From contig NZ_BDBP01000071.1 of assembly GCF_001613045.1 (NCBI RefSeq), positions 1 through 56,741 on the forward strand: a stretch of DNA of 56,741 bases, in the 5' to 3' direction. Within the stretch, counting starts at the first letter, position 1; every line of letters begins with the position of its first letter. A program made the position numbers and the translations under genes. Below, in pieces: positions 16,374 to 24,255 of the stretch. The stretch comes from Nocardia lijiangensis NBRC 108240. Its GTDB lineage: Bacteria; Actinomycetota; Actinomycetes; Mycobacteriales; Mycobacteriaceae. Under the pieces are notes generated by a model. The model was given only the letters and a program-made list of their open reading frames with translations, was not told where the DNA came from and did no database searches.

Positions 16374-17489
16374 TCACGCCGTGACCCCATCGTAAGCGGC
16401 CGCGACGATGTCGAGCGACCGGTCGTCGGTGAGCGATCGGTCGTCGTCGAGCATCCGGTTCATGACGTAGGACACCGTCATCCGCGCGTCCATGTCGACC
16501 CAGACGAGCGAGCCACCCCAGCCGCCCCAGAAACACGTACGGGCGCTGGGGGATTCGCCGCCGCCGAGACCGTACCCGAGGCCGTAACGCATCTGTGTGC
16601 CCAGCACGGTGTCCATGCCGCGGAACTGCTCGTGGACGGCGCGTTCGCAGCCTTGTCGCGACAGCAACCGCACGCCGCGCCAGGTGCCGCCGTTCGCCAG
16701 CACCGACTGCACGGCGGTCACCGAGCGGGCGTTGCCGAATCCGCCGACGGCCGGAATCTCGGCGCGCCGCCAGGCAGCGGTGTTGGCCGCGGCGGCGGGC
16801 ACCGACGGATTGCCGGGGCCGCGCGGCGCGGAATCGTCGCGCCCCGGGCTTGCGGGCGGCGCGATGATCGGTGCCACGCGGTGGTCGTGCTCCGAGGGCA
16901 ACCCGATGTGGAAGTCGGCCCCCAGCGGCCCGGCGATCTGCTCGGCGAAGAAGACGCCCAGACTGCGACCGGTGATCCGCCGGACGATCTCGCCGACCAG
17001 ATAACCCTGGGTGAGCCCGTGGTAGCCGGCCGCAGACCCTGGCGACCAGCGGAGAGGTTGCGCCGCAAGCCGTGCCGTCGCGGTCGACCAATCGTAGAGA
17101 TCTTCCACCGTCATCGGCTCGTCCCAGGTCGGCAGGCCCGCGGTATGCGAGAGCACGTGCCGCACCAGCACGCATTCCTTGCCCGCGGCGCCGAATTCGG
17201 GCCAGTACTCGGCCACCGGCGCCGCCGGATCGAGGTCGCCGCGGTCCGCGAGGACCAGCGCGCACAGCGCTGTCATGGTTTTGGTCGTCGACCAGACGTT
17301 GGTGATGGTGTCGCGCTGCCACCGCGCGGTGCGCGACTCGTCGGTATATCCGCCCCAGATGTCGACCACGAGCTCGTCGCCCACCGACACCGCCACCGAG
17401 GCGCCCACGTCGTCGCGGTCCAACGATGCCGCCAAAGTGTCTGCCACCGTGCCGAATTCGCTCGCGCACCGCCCGTGGATCTCAGCCAT
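16374..17489 (-). CDS. Serine hydrolase of the beta-lactamase/EstB family
   Basis: 371 residues from ATG 17489. Class C beta-lactamase fold used by esterases: nucleophile in STTKT (SxxK), a tyrosine in YHGLTQGYL, and a GGWGGS loop in place of KTG. Typical EstB-like segments are VDIWGGYTD and LSHTAGLPTWDEP. It has no signal peptide and is probably a cytoplasmic esterase. Frame extension up to 17612 is open but upstream of the likely start. It converges with gnd, 10 bases apart, and diverges from ohrR. Confidence 0.88.
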   Translation of the reverse strand: MAEIHGRCASEFGTVADTLAASLDRDDVGASVAVSVGDELVVDIWGGYTDESRTARWQRDTITNVWSTTKTMTALCALVLADRGDLDPAAPVAEYWPEFGAAGKECVLVRHVLSHTAGLPTWDEPMTVEDLYDWSTATARLAAQPLRWSPGSAAGYHGLTQGYLVGEIVRRITGRSLGVFFAEQIAGPLGADFHIGLPSEHDHRVAPIIAPPASPGRDDSAPRGPGNPSVPAAAANTAAWRRAEIPAVGGFGNARSVTAVQSVLANGGTWRGVRLLSRQGCERAVHEQFRGMDTVLGTQMRYGLGYGLGGGESPSARTCFWGGWGGSLVWVDMDARMTVSYVMNRMLDDDRSLTDDRSLDIVAAAYDGVTA

Positions 17490-17661
17490 ACGGGGCAAGC
17501 TAATCCGGGACGTCCGCCCGAGCCACCGATTTTCGCGCGCGCCGGTCGAGACGGCCTGAATGCTTCGGTCACGGAACAGAGATCCGGGATCCGGTCGGGC
17601 GGCCGCGGTCACGGAACATACGACGGTTCACGAAGGACTCGCACTCTCGTACAGTGCAGAT

Positions 17662-18162
17662 ATGCCCGAAGAAGCGCATACAGGCACGGTCGAGGTCGCC
17701 GCCGCGGGCACCGATGACGTGCTCTCGCTCGCGGCCCAGCTGTGCTTTGCCCTGTATTCGACCTCGCGCTCGATGACCGCCGCCTACCGGCCGTATCTCG
17801 ACGCCATGCAGGTCACCTACCCGCAGTACCTCACGTTGGTCGCGCTCTGGGAGAACCCGGAGATGACGATGAAGCAGCTCGCCGATCGACTACGGCTCGA
17901 CTACGGCACCGTGTCTCCACTCGTGCAGCGGCTCCAGACCCGCGGCCTGGTCGAGAGCATCCGCTGTTCGCACGACCGGCGGGCGGTGCAGCTGCAGGCC
18001 ACCGCGGCGGGGCTCGCGCTGGAGCAGCAGGCCAGGCAGATGATCGCCGCGGTGCTTGCGGAGGTCGGCTATTCGATCGAGACGGTGACAGAGCTGCGCG
18101 ACCAGGTCAACGCCCTCGGCGCCCGGCTCGACACCATCGTCGCCGAACGATCCGCGCGCTGA
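17662..18162 (+). CDS. ohrR: OhrR-type MarR regulator, organic peroxide sensor
   Basis: 166 residues. The sequence LAAQLCFALYSTSRSMTAAYRPYL is the OhrR signature, with the peroxide-sensing cysteine (Cys28), followed by TYPQYLTLVALWE and a winged helix ending in SHDRRAVQL. OhrR represses ohr and releases DNA when the cysteine is oxidised by organic hydroperoxides. ohr is about 3 kb away at 14338, with gnd and a serine hydrolase between, so the usual adjacent pair has been split. The ATG at 17662 has no strong ribosome binding site. The 211 bases after it (18163-18373) hold no gene I can support. Confidence 0.87.
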   Translation: MPEEAHTGTVEVAAAGTDDVLSLAAQLCFALYSTSRSMTAAYRPYLDAMQVTYPQYLTLVALWENPEMTMKQLADRLRLDYGTVSPLVQRLQTRGLVESIRCSHDRRAVQLQATAAGLALEQQARQMIAAVLAEVGYSIETVTELRDQVNALGARLDTIVAERSAR

Positions 18163-18373
18163 CCGTCGCTCGGATCGCTGGGCTCGGCTACGCGTCCGCG
18201 TCTTGGAACTCGTGCCGGGTGATGAGGATGCCGGATGAGAGTGCTTGTCATCCGGGATCCTGCATCGTTCCTAGCGGAACAAGGCCCTGTCGAGACCTGG
18301 GCCGAGACGGACGGCCTCGGCGCGCCCGTACGGAACCAGCTCCAAGCAATGGCTACGCCATCGGCCCGGATGT

Positions 18374-19981
18374 TCACCCGACATCCGACGCCGTCCCCCG
18401 GGAATTGCCTACCAGTTGCCGACTGGCGGGCTGTCCAGCTGCTAGATCGGCGGGCACTTCAGCGGTATTCGTTTTACGCGTGGGTCGCAGGGCGATGGCC
18501 AGTACGACCGCTCCGGAGAGTGCGATGAGCATGGTCCAGACCGCGCCGACGTGCATGGCGTGCACGAACGCGTCGTCGGCGGCGCGCGCCAGATCAGGCA
18601 GCCCGACGGCGTCGGCGACATGCCGGGCCTGTTCCGCGGAGATGCGCGCTCGGTCCTGCACGTCAGGGGGCAGACCGGGCAACGCCGATTCGATGCCACG
18701 GCTGTATACGAGGGACATGATCGTCCCGCCCACCGCGATACCCAGCACGCTGCCGGTCTGACGCACGGTGTTGGTGACGGCCGATCCGGCGCCGGCCTGT
18801 TCCATCGGCAGGGTGGCCATTAGGGCCGCTGTCACCGAGCCGATGACCAGGCCGATGGCAAGGCCCTGGATGAGGACGAGGATCTCGTACCAGACCATCG
18901 AAGTGTCCAGTCCGAAATAGCCGAAGGTGCCCATGGCCAGTCCCGCGATGGTCAGTGCGGTCACGGTGACGGGACGCAGCCCCCAGCGGCGGACCAAGCG
19001 GATGCCGAGCGGGCCGCCGACGATCGCGCCGAGTGCGCCCGGGGAGCTGGCCAGTCCCGCTTGCAATGCCGAGAAGCCGCGTGCGCCTTGGAGATAGAAA
19101 GCGCCGTAGAAACCGACGGCGGTCATGGCGAACAGCAGCAAGCCGATGGCGGCGTTACCGCCGCCGAAGGTGCGCTGCGCAAGCAGTCGTGGGTTGAAAC
19201 TGGGCTGGGCACTGCGCAATTCGACGATCACGAAGGTGGCCAGTAGCAGAATACCTGCGGTGACCGGCAGCCAGACATCCACGCGCCCCCAGGTGGTGAC
19301 CTGGCCCGCGCGAATCAGGCCGTAGGCCAGGAGCGCAAGTCCAGTGATGGACAGCGCCAATCCAGGAAGATCCAGCGGACGCCGGGTGGGACTGCGGAAG
19401 TCCGGGATGAGCGTCGCGATCCCCACCAACCCGAGCGCAACAGCCGGGACGTTGACGAGAAACACCGAGCCCCACCAGAAACGGTCGAGCAGCACACCCG
19501 CGATCAAGGGTCCCGCCGCGATACCCACACCGGCCGACGCCGAGGCGATACCGATGGCGGTCGCTCGCGCGGGCCCGGTGAAGGTCCAGGTGAGGATGGC
19601 CATCGTCGCGGGCATGATGAGCGCGCTGCCGACCCCCATGGCGGCGCGGGCGGCAATGAGCTGCCCGGCGTCGGCGGAGTAGGCGGCCCAAATGGACGAG
19701 GCGGCGAAGACGGTCATCCCGGTGGCGAGCACGGCCCGGTGCCCGAAGCGGTCGCCGAGGGCGCCGGCGGTGAACATCAGGGCGGCGAAGACCAATGTGT
19801 AAGAGCCGGTTGTCCATTGCAGTTGCGCGGGGCTGGCATTCAGTCCGCGGACTGGATCGGAGAGAGTTTCGAGAGCGGTGCTGAGGATCGTGTTGTCCAT
19901 CCAGATGAGCAAGGAGGACAGCAGGAGTACGGCGAGGATCAACCGCTGCCGGATGTTCGGCAGTGTCGCGGGCGTGGTCAT
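18374..19981 (-). CDS. DHA2-type MFS drug efflux transporter
   Basis: 535 residues with about 14 transmembrane helices, the size of the DHA2 (EmrB/QacA) family. Motif A is seen in GALGDRFGHRAVL and the antiporter motif C in GIAAGPLIAGVLLDR. The family exports drugs and toxic compounds using the proton gradient. The start at 19981 faces a divergent MarR gene across a 92-base gap that contains inverted and direct repeats, so this is the likely target of that regulator. Confidence 0.9.
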   Translation of the reverse strand: MTTPATLPNIRQRLILAVLLLSSLLIWMDNTILSTALETLSDPVRGLNASPAQLQWTTGSYTLVFAALMFTAGALGDRFGHRAVLATGMTVFAASSIWAAYSADAGQLIAARAAMGVGSALIMPATMAILTWTFTGPARATAIGIASASAGVGIAAGPLIAGVLLDRFWWGSVFLVNVPAVALGLVGIATLIPDFRSPTRRPLDLPGLALSITGLALLAYGLIRAGQVTTWGRVDVWLPVTAGILLLATFVIVELRSAQPSFNPRLLAQRTFGGGNAAIGLLLFAMTAVGFYGAFYLQGARGFSALQAGLASSPGALGAIVGGPLGIRLVRRWGLRPVTVTALTIAGLAMGTFGYFGLDTSMVWYEILVLIQGLAIGLVIGSVTAALMATLPMEQAGAGSAVTNTVRQTGSVLGIAVGGTIMSLVYSRGIESALPGLPPDVQDRARISAEQARHVADAVGLPDLARAADDAFVHAMHVGAVWTMLIALSGAVVLAIALRPTRKTNTAEVPADLAAGQPASRQLVGNSRGTASDVG

Positions 19982-20003
19982 GGAAACCTTCGATACGATT
20001 GGT

Positions 20004-20046
20004 AGGAACCTGACGTTTTAGAGAGTGCATTATCGTCAGGAACCTG
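20004..20046. promoter_or_regulatory. Divergent promoter repeats between MFS and MarR genes
   Basis: AGGAACCTGACG at 20004-20015 and CGTCAGG at 20034-20040 form a 7-base inverted repeat (CCTGACG/CGTCAGG). AGGAACCTG is also directly repeated at 20004-20012 and 20038-20046. Probably the binding sites of the adjacent MarR protein. Confidence 0.55.
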
Positions 20047-20073
20047 TCAATCTGTTCTGGGAAAGGGCTGTGC

Positions 20074-20496
20074 GTGGATGCCGAAGGCGGGTCGCTGACC
20101 TTCATCGTTCGCAAGGTCTGGCTGAATATGCGGGCGGCGATCGGCGAGGAGCTCAAGGAGTTCGGACTGTCGACTTCGCAGTACGCCACGCTGATGATGA
20201 CCGCCGCACAGCCGGGGATGTCGGTGGCCGATATCGCACGAGAGGTGGCGAGTACACGGCAGGCAGCGAACGAGATGATCGGTGGACTGGAGAAGGAGGG
20301 TCTGATCGAACGCCGCCCGCATCCGACCGATCGTCGTACGCATCAGATCAAGGTGACCGAGGCGGGAATGCAACGATACGCGGCGGCTCGGGTGGCCGTC
20401 GCGCGGCGCGAGGCGGAGCTGGAAGCCGGCCTCACTCCGGCGCAGCGCAAGGCGATTCGCGAGTGGATGTCAGGAATCGCCGACGCCTGTCACTGA
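20074..20496 (+). CDS. MarR-family regulator of the adjacent efflux gene
   Basis: 140 residues from GTG 20074, preceded by GAAAGG. Winged helix with MSVADIAREVASTRQAANEMIGGLEKEGLIERRPHPTDRR is clear, including the D-R-R wing. It is divergent from the DHA2 efflux transporter, the classic arrangement of a local repressor relieved by a transported compound. No cysteine sensor is visible apart from one at the C-terminal end. Confidence 0.85.
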   Translation: MDAEGGSLTFIVRKVWLNMRAAIGEELKEFGLSTSQYATLMMTAAQPGMSVADIAREVASTRQAANEMIGGLEKEGLIERRPHPTDRRTHQIKVTEAGMQRYAAARVAVARREAELEAGLTPAQRKAIREWMSGIADACH

Positions 20497-20681
20497 CGAG
20501 ATCGGGCGCCATCGTGAGAATCGTCTGCCCGGCTGAGTGAAGCCGCACTTCGCGTACGTGTCGGCGATCGCGGTCTCGGTCGGCCCGTCCCGAAACGCGC
20601 CGACTGTGGGATGGCGGGGCTGCTGCCTGCGGCTGACTCAGCGGACCAAGCCGCCGCCCCGCGCCCGATACGCTCGATCCC

Positions 20682-21236
20682 ATGATCATCTGGCTGAACG
20701 GAACCTTCGGTGCCGGAAAGAGCACGACCGCAACAGAATTGACCACCCTGCTGCCAGGGTCGCGGATCTTCGACACAGAATACGTCGGCTTGATGCTCCG
20801 CCACGTACTGGCCTCGGAGAAGGTCGACGACTTCCAGGACTGGCAGCCCTGGCGAGGGCTGGTCGTGGCCGCCGCGACGCAGATCCTCGACTACGTCGGC
20901 GGCCTGCTCGTTATCCCCCAAACAGTGCTCATCCACCAATACTGGCAGGAGATCCGTACCGGGATGCAGGCCGCCGGCGTCCTGGTCTGCCACGTCGTGC
21001 TGCACGCCGAGCGTGACGAACTCGTCCGGCGTATCGACACCGACACCGTCGAAACCGGTGCACGGCAATGGCGCCTGGACCACCTGGACGCCTACGAGGC
21101 CGCCCGCACCTGGCATAGCCACGAAGCGCACGTCGTCGAGACCACCGGTCTGCGACCACGCGAAGTCGCCGAACTCATCGCAGCTCACGCCGAACACACT
21201 CGAACAGCAACGAGGGATGGACAGCCAGCGAACTGA
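20682..21236 (+). CDS. TmrB-like P-loop kinase (tunicamycin-resistance family)
   Basis: 184 residues. P-loop NGTFGAGKST at the N-terminus, then DTEYVGLMLR, DFQDWQPWRGL and LIVIPQT-like segments that follow Bacillus TmrB, an ATP-binding protein conferring tunicamycin resistance. The overall fold is that of shikimate or adenylylsulfate kinases. The ATG at 20682 has no ribosome binding site but TACGCT lies seven bases before it, as in leaderless actinobacterial genes. It stands alone between MarR and VOC genes. Ligand not known. Confidence 0.75.
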   Translation: MIIWLNGTFGAGKSTTATELTTLLPGSRIFDTEYVGLMLRHVLASEKVDDFQDWQPWRGLVVAAATQILDYVGGLLVIPQTVLIHQYWQEIRTGMQAAGVLVCHVVLHAERDELVRRIDTDTVETGARQWRLDHLDAYEAARTWHSHEAHVVETTGLRPREVAELIAAHAEHTRTATRDGQPAN

Positions 21237-21286
21237 CGACATGACTCAGCTCCGGTGACCCGGCTCACGGAATTCGATACTACGGT

Positions 21287-21703
21287 TCAGACACCGTCGG
21301 CGGTCAGGCAGAACGGGTGCCCCGCGGGATCGAGCATCACCCGGCGCTGGCTCATGTCGGGTTGGAAGGTGGTCAGGACCGCGCCCAGCTCGCCCATCCA
21401 CGCTTGCGCGGAATCCAGATCGTCGACCCCGAACTCCAGGTGGGCCTGCTTGGCCACCACCGATTCCGGCCAACTCGGGCGTCGATAGTCCGGGATGCGG
21501 ATGAAACCCAGCCCCGGCCCGGCGGTCTCGGTCCCGAGCAGGACGAAGTCATCGCTGGTGTAGAGCACCGGCAGGCCGAGTCCACGGCTGTAGAACTGTG
21601 CCAACTCGACAGGATCTGGACAGTCGAAATCTATTGAGAGCCAACGGATCCTCGGCCGATGTTCCGCGACTTCAGGGTTCTGTGTTGTCTGGTCAGCAGT
21701 CAT
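21287..21703 (-). CDS. VOC-family (glyoxalase/bleomycin-resistance-like) protein
   Basis: 138 residues with the vicinal oxygen chelate fold in two halves: WLSIDFDCPDPVELAQFYSRGL begins the first and HLEFGVDDLDSAQAWMGELGA the second, ending VMLDPAGHPFCL. Such proteins act as dioxygenases, glyoxalases or binders of antibiotics; the metal ligands suggest either. It diverges from a WYL regulator, 63 bases apart, with extensive dyad symmetry in between, suggesting control by that regulator. Confidence 0.85.
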   Translation of the reverse strand: MTADQTTQNPEVAEHRPRIRWLSIDFDCPDPVELAQFYSRGLGLPVLYTSDDFVLLGTETAGPGLGFIRIPDYRRPSWPESVVAKQAHLEFGVDDLDSAQAWMGELGAVLTTFQPDMSQRRVMLDPAGHPFCLTADGV

Positions 21704-21753
21704 GGTTCAGACCATGGGGTCCGACCAGGACAGGTCCGGTCCTGGATTCGGAC
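21701..21753. promoter_or_regulatory. Dyads in the VOC/WYL divergent promoter
   Basis: CATGGT-TCAG-ACCATG at 21701-21716 overlaps the VOC start codon. A larger imperfect inverted repeat has GTCCGACCAGGAC (21719-21731) against GTCCTGGATTCGGAC (21739-21753). Candidate sites for the WYL regulator. Confidence 0.5.
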
Positions 21754-21766
21754 GAGAATACCGACT

Positions 21767-22723
21767 GTGATCGGATCTACTGCGCGGTTGCTGCATATAG
21801 TGGCTCTGCTGGATTCACGCCCGGCATGGACCTGTCAGGAATTGAGCCGGCGGCTGGGAGTGACCGACCGTACGGTGCGCCGCGATATCGCACGCCTGCG
21901 GGAGCTGGGGTACGGCATCGATTCCGATCCCGGCCCGTGGGGAGGCTATCGCCTGGCTCGTCGCCCACGGGTTCCAGCGCTCGCCCTCGATGACGAAGAG
22001 GGTTTCGCAGTGGCCGTGGCGTTGCGGGAAGCGGCGGCAGGCGGCGTGCTCGGCAGCAGCGTCTCGGCATTGTCGGCGCTGTTCAAACTGCAAACCCTGC
22101 TACCCGAACGGTTGGCGCGCCACCTCGACGCGGTGAACCGCACCCTCGCCCACTCCGACGACGGGGCGGATGTATCCCCGCAAGCCGACGCGTCCGTACT
22201 GTGGGCTCTGGCCACGGCCTGCCGGCAGAGCGAACGCCTCGCGCTGACCTACCGCGATCATCACCAGCACATCACCCGCCGCTACGTCGACCCCTATCGT
22301 CTGGTGCGCGCCAACCGCCGCTGGTACTTCCTCGCCGAAGACGTCGACAAACAACAATGGCGTACCTTCCGGGTGGACCGGGTACTACACACCGAACTCA
22401 CCGGACACCGCATCGAACACGACAACCCGCCCGACCCCGCCACGCTGGTCACCGAAGCGATCGCCGCGGTCACCTACCCGCTCTACGCCACGATCAGGCT
22501 CTCCGTGCCCCTCCCGCAAGCCTTACAGATCGTGCCTGCCACCATCGGAACCCACCGCCCCGACGGCCCCGACGCCACCCTCATCGATATCGGCGCCAAC
22601 GACATCGACTGTCTCGTCACCTATCTGATGGGCCTGGGCACCACACTGCGCGTACTGAGCCCCGACACCGTCCGCCGAGCCCTCCTGGACAGGGTGGCCG
22701 CTCTGCGGGTCGACAACCTGTAA
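21767..22723 (+). CDS. WYL-domain transcriptional regulator
   Basis: 318 residues from GTG 21767. An HTH_11 domain (LLHIVALLDSRPAWTCQELSRRLGVTDRTVRRDI) at the N-terminus precedes a helical linker, the WYL domain with YVDPYRLVRANRRWYFLAED, and a C-terminal WCX-type extension. WYL proteins sense small molecules or nucleic-acid ligands. The neighbour on the opposite strand, a VOC protein, is the likely target. The frame is open to 21659 but that region is in the divergent promoter. Confidence 0.85.
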   Translation: MIGSTARLLHIVALLDSRPAWTCQELSRRLGVTDRTVRRDIARLRELGYGIDSDPGPWGGYRLARRPRVPALALDDEEGFAVAVALREAAAGGVLGSSVSALSALFKLQTLLPERLARHLDAVNRTLAHSDDGADVSPQADASVLWALATACRQSERLALTYRDHHQHITRRYVDPYRLVRANRRWYFLAEDVDKQQWRTFRVDRVLHTELTGHRIEHDNPPDPATLVTEAIAAVTYPLYATIRLSVPLPQALQIVPATIGTHRPDGPDATLIDIGANDIDCLVTYLMGLGTTLRVLSPDTVRRALLDRVAALRVDNL

Positions 22724-22844
22724 CCCGGCTGCGCATGGAGATGGATTGGGCCACAGGCGATTCCGACGTTGTGGGAGGCCTGCTGCCCGAGTGGGCGAGA
22801 TGATCTCCTGGCACCGTGGTGGATCAGTCGGCAGGATGGGTCAC

Positions 22845-23330
22845 ATGCCTGCCGTTCCCGAGAGTTCTGTCGGAGCCGCCGACGAGGCCGTGGAAAACGA
22901 CTACGACAGCTTCGCCGAGGGGTATACAGCCGAGACCGAAACCAACCTCATCAACGGCTATTACGCGCGGCCCGCGATCGTGGACCTGGCCGGGGATGTG
23001 GCTGGCAGGCAGGTCCTCGACGCCGGCTGTGGCTCCGGCCCCATATTCGCGGCGCTGCGCGAACGGGGTGCCATCGTGACCGGCTTCGACTCCAGCGCCA
23101 AGATGGTGGAGCTGGCCCGGCGGCGACTCGGCACCGACGCGGCCCTGCGGGTCGCCGATATCGGCAGTCCGCTGCCGTTTCCCGACGGTGCGTTCGACGA
23201 TGTCGTCGCGTCCCTGGTGCTCCACTACCTGAAGGACTGGACCGCGCCGCTGGCCGAGTTGCGGCGCGTGCTGAAGCCCGGTGGCCGGCTGATCATGTCC
23301 GTCAATCACTCCCGGCCCTGCAACACATGA
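22845..23330 (+). CDS. SAM-dependent methyltransferase, C-terminally short
   Basis: 161 residues. Class I methyltransferase fold with motif I VLDAGCGSGP, the acidic GFDSSAKMVE, and the post-motifs VASLVLHYLKDW and LRRVLKPGGRLIMSV. Family members of this type usually have about 80 more residues after the NH segment; here the frame stops at TGA 23328-23330 straight after SVNHSRPCNT. The ATG at 22845 starts close to the conserved part. It may be functional or an inactive remnant, since the missing part holds the substrate cap. It is followed by a DUF2185-like gene. Confidence 0.7.
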   Translation: MPAVPESSVGAADEAVENDYDSFAEGYTAETETNLINGYYARPAIVDLAGDVAGRQVLDAGCGSGPIFAALRERGAIVTGFDSSAKMVELARRRLGTDAALRVADIGSPLPFPDGAFDDVVASLVLHYLKDWTAPLAELRRVLKPGGRLIMSVNHSRPCNT

Positions 23331-23420
23331 TCCGATCCGAAACCGATACCTATGTCCTGGCCAACCTTCACCGTGTCATCTCCGCGTGGACCGATACCCC
23401 TGCGAAGTAGCGTGCGCCCC

Positions 23421-23663
23421 ATGGGGTCTCAATGGAAGTTCGCCGACCCTCGCAACACGGCGGCCTTCACGACTCGGGACATTGCCTTTGGTAATGACTG
23501 GGTCGCCTACGTCTTCCACGACGCAGACAACGGTGGATGGCAATTCCACGACTCCGATCCCGCACCGCCCACCGCCGACGACGACGCCATGATCGGCCTC
23601 GAGGAGATGGTCGACCGCGATCCCTCGATGGAATCTCTCGCCGACCTCCCGCCCGGCTGGTAG
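23421..23663 (+). CDS. DUF2185-like immunity-type small protein
   Basis: 80 residues, starting MGSQWKFADPRNTAAFTT and ending MVDRDPSMESLADLPPGW. The WQFHD and LEEMVDRDPS segments match the DUF2185 family (immunity-protein-like domains). The ATG at 23421 was chosen because family similarity starts there; there is no strong ribosome binding site. No toxin is visible nearby. Function unknown. Confidence 0.6.
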   Translation: MGSQWKFADPRNTAAFTTRDIAFGNDWVAYVFHDADNGGWQFHDSDPAPPTADDDAMIGLEEMVDRDPSMESLADLPPGW

Positions 23664-24255
23664 GCCTGGCGCAACTCCCCGGAGGCTCCCTGGCTTCGAG
23701 CCCCTCAGGGCTGATCGTCACGCTGCCGCTACTCGGTGTGCCCCCGTCGAACTCGGCGCGTGGGCGCCCGCCGGACATCGAGCGGCACGGTTGTACTCAG
23801 CGCTCGATACCGAAGATCTCACGGTTCCAGACCGAGATCCGGCGCCTCGATTGAACATGTAGCAGCTTGTAGCCATATTATAAGAATTATCTTCATCACA
23901 ATGTACAGGTCTGTGATGAATATTCGATACTTGTACTCGCCTTCTGGTGATGCGCCCCACATTCACCATCGGCTACAACGTTGTCGGGCAATCCTCGACA
24001 CACATGCTCTGGAGCTTGCCAGCGAAGATCCGAATCTTCCGCGATATCGAGAACCACAAGTTCGCCGCTCGCGCAATGGCCGTCTAGCCAGCTCTGATGA
24101 GCTGGGCGCTCCTGTCCCTACCGGGCAAATTCGCGGCCGAAGGGCCGAAGTACCGCAACATTCGGAGGCGGCAGCCTCTGTTCGGCGAATCGAACCGGAA
24201 TCAATCCAGACGATGACCCGCGCCGCATAGCGGCCGCAGTCACCGAAGGAGATGT
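23664..24255. other. Long intergenic region with a low-GC patch
   Basis: No gene is clearly supported over about 590 bases. The stretch 23860-23940 is much richer in A+T than the surroundings. Two tiny plus-strand frames, 24004-24087 (27 codons, MLWSLPAKIRI) and 24097-24216 (39 codons, MSWALLSLPGKF), start with a similar M-x-W-x-L-LP-x-K pattern but have no ribosome binding sites. The permease gene follows with AAGGAG at about 24245-24250. Confidence 0.4.

Noticed and set aside
18163..18373. Possible gene end (minus-strand SGILITRHEFQDADA before a stop)
   Set aside because: Only about 20 codons follow the nearest upstream stop and there is no start; too little to call.
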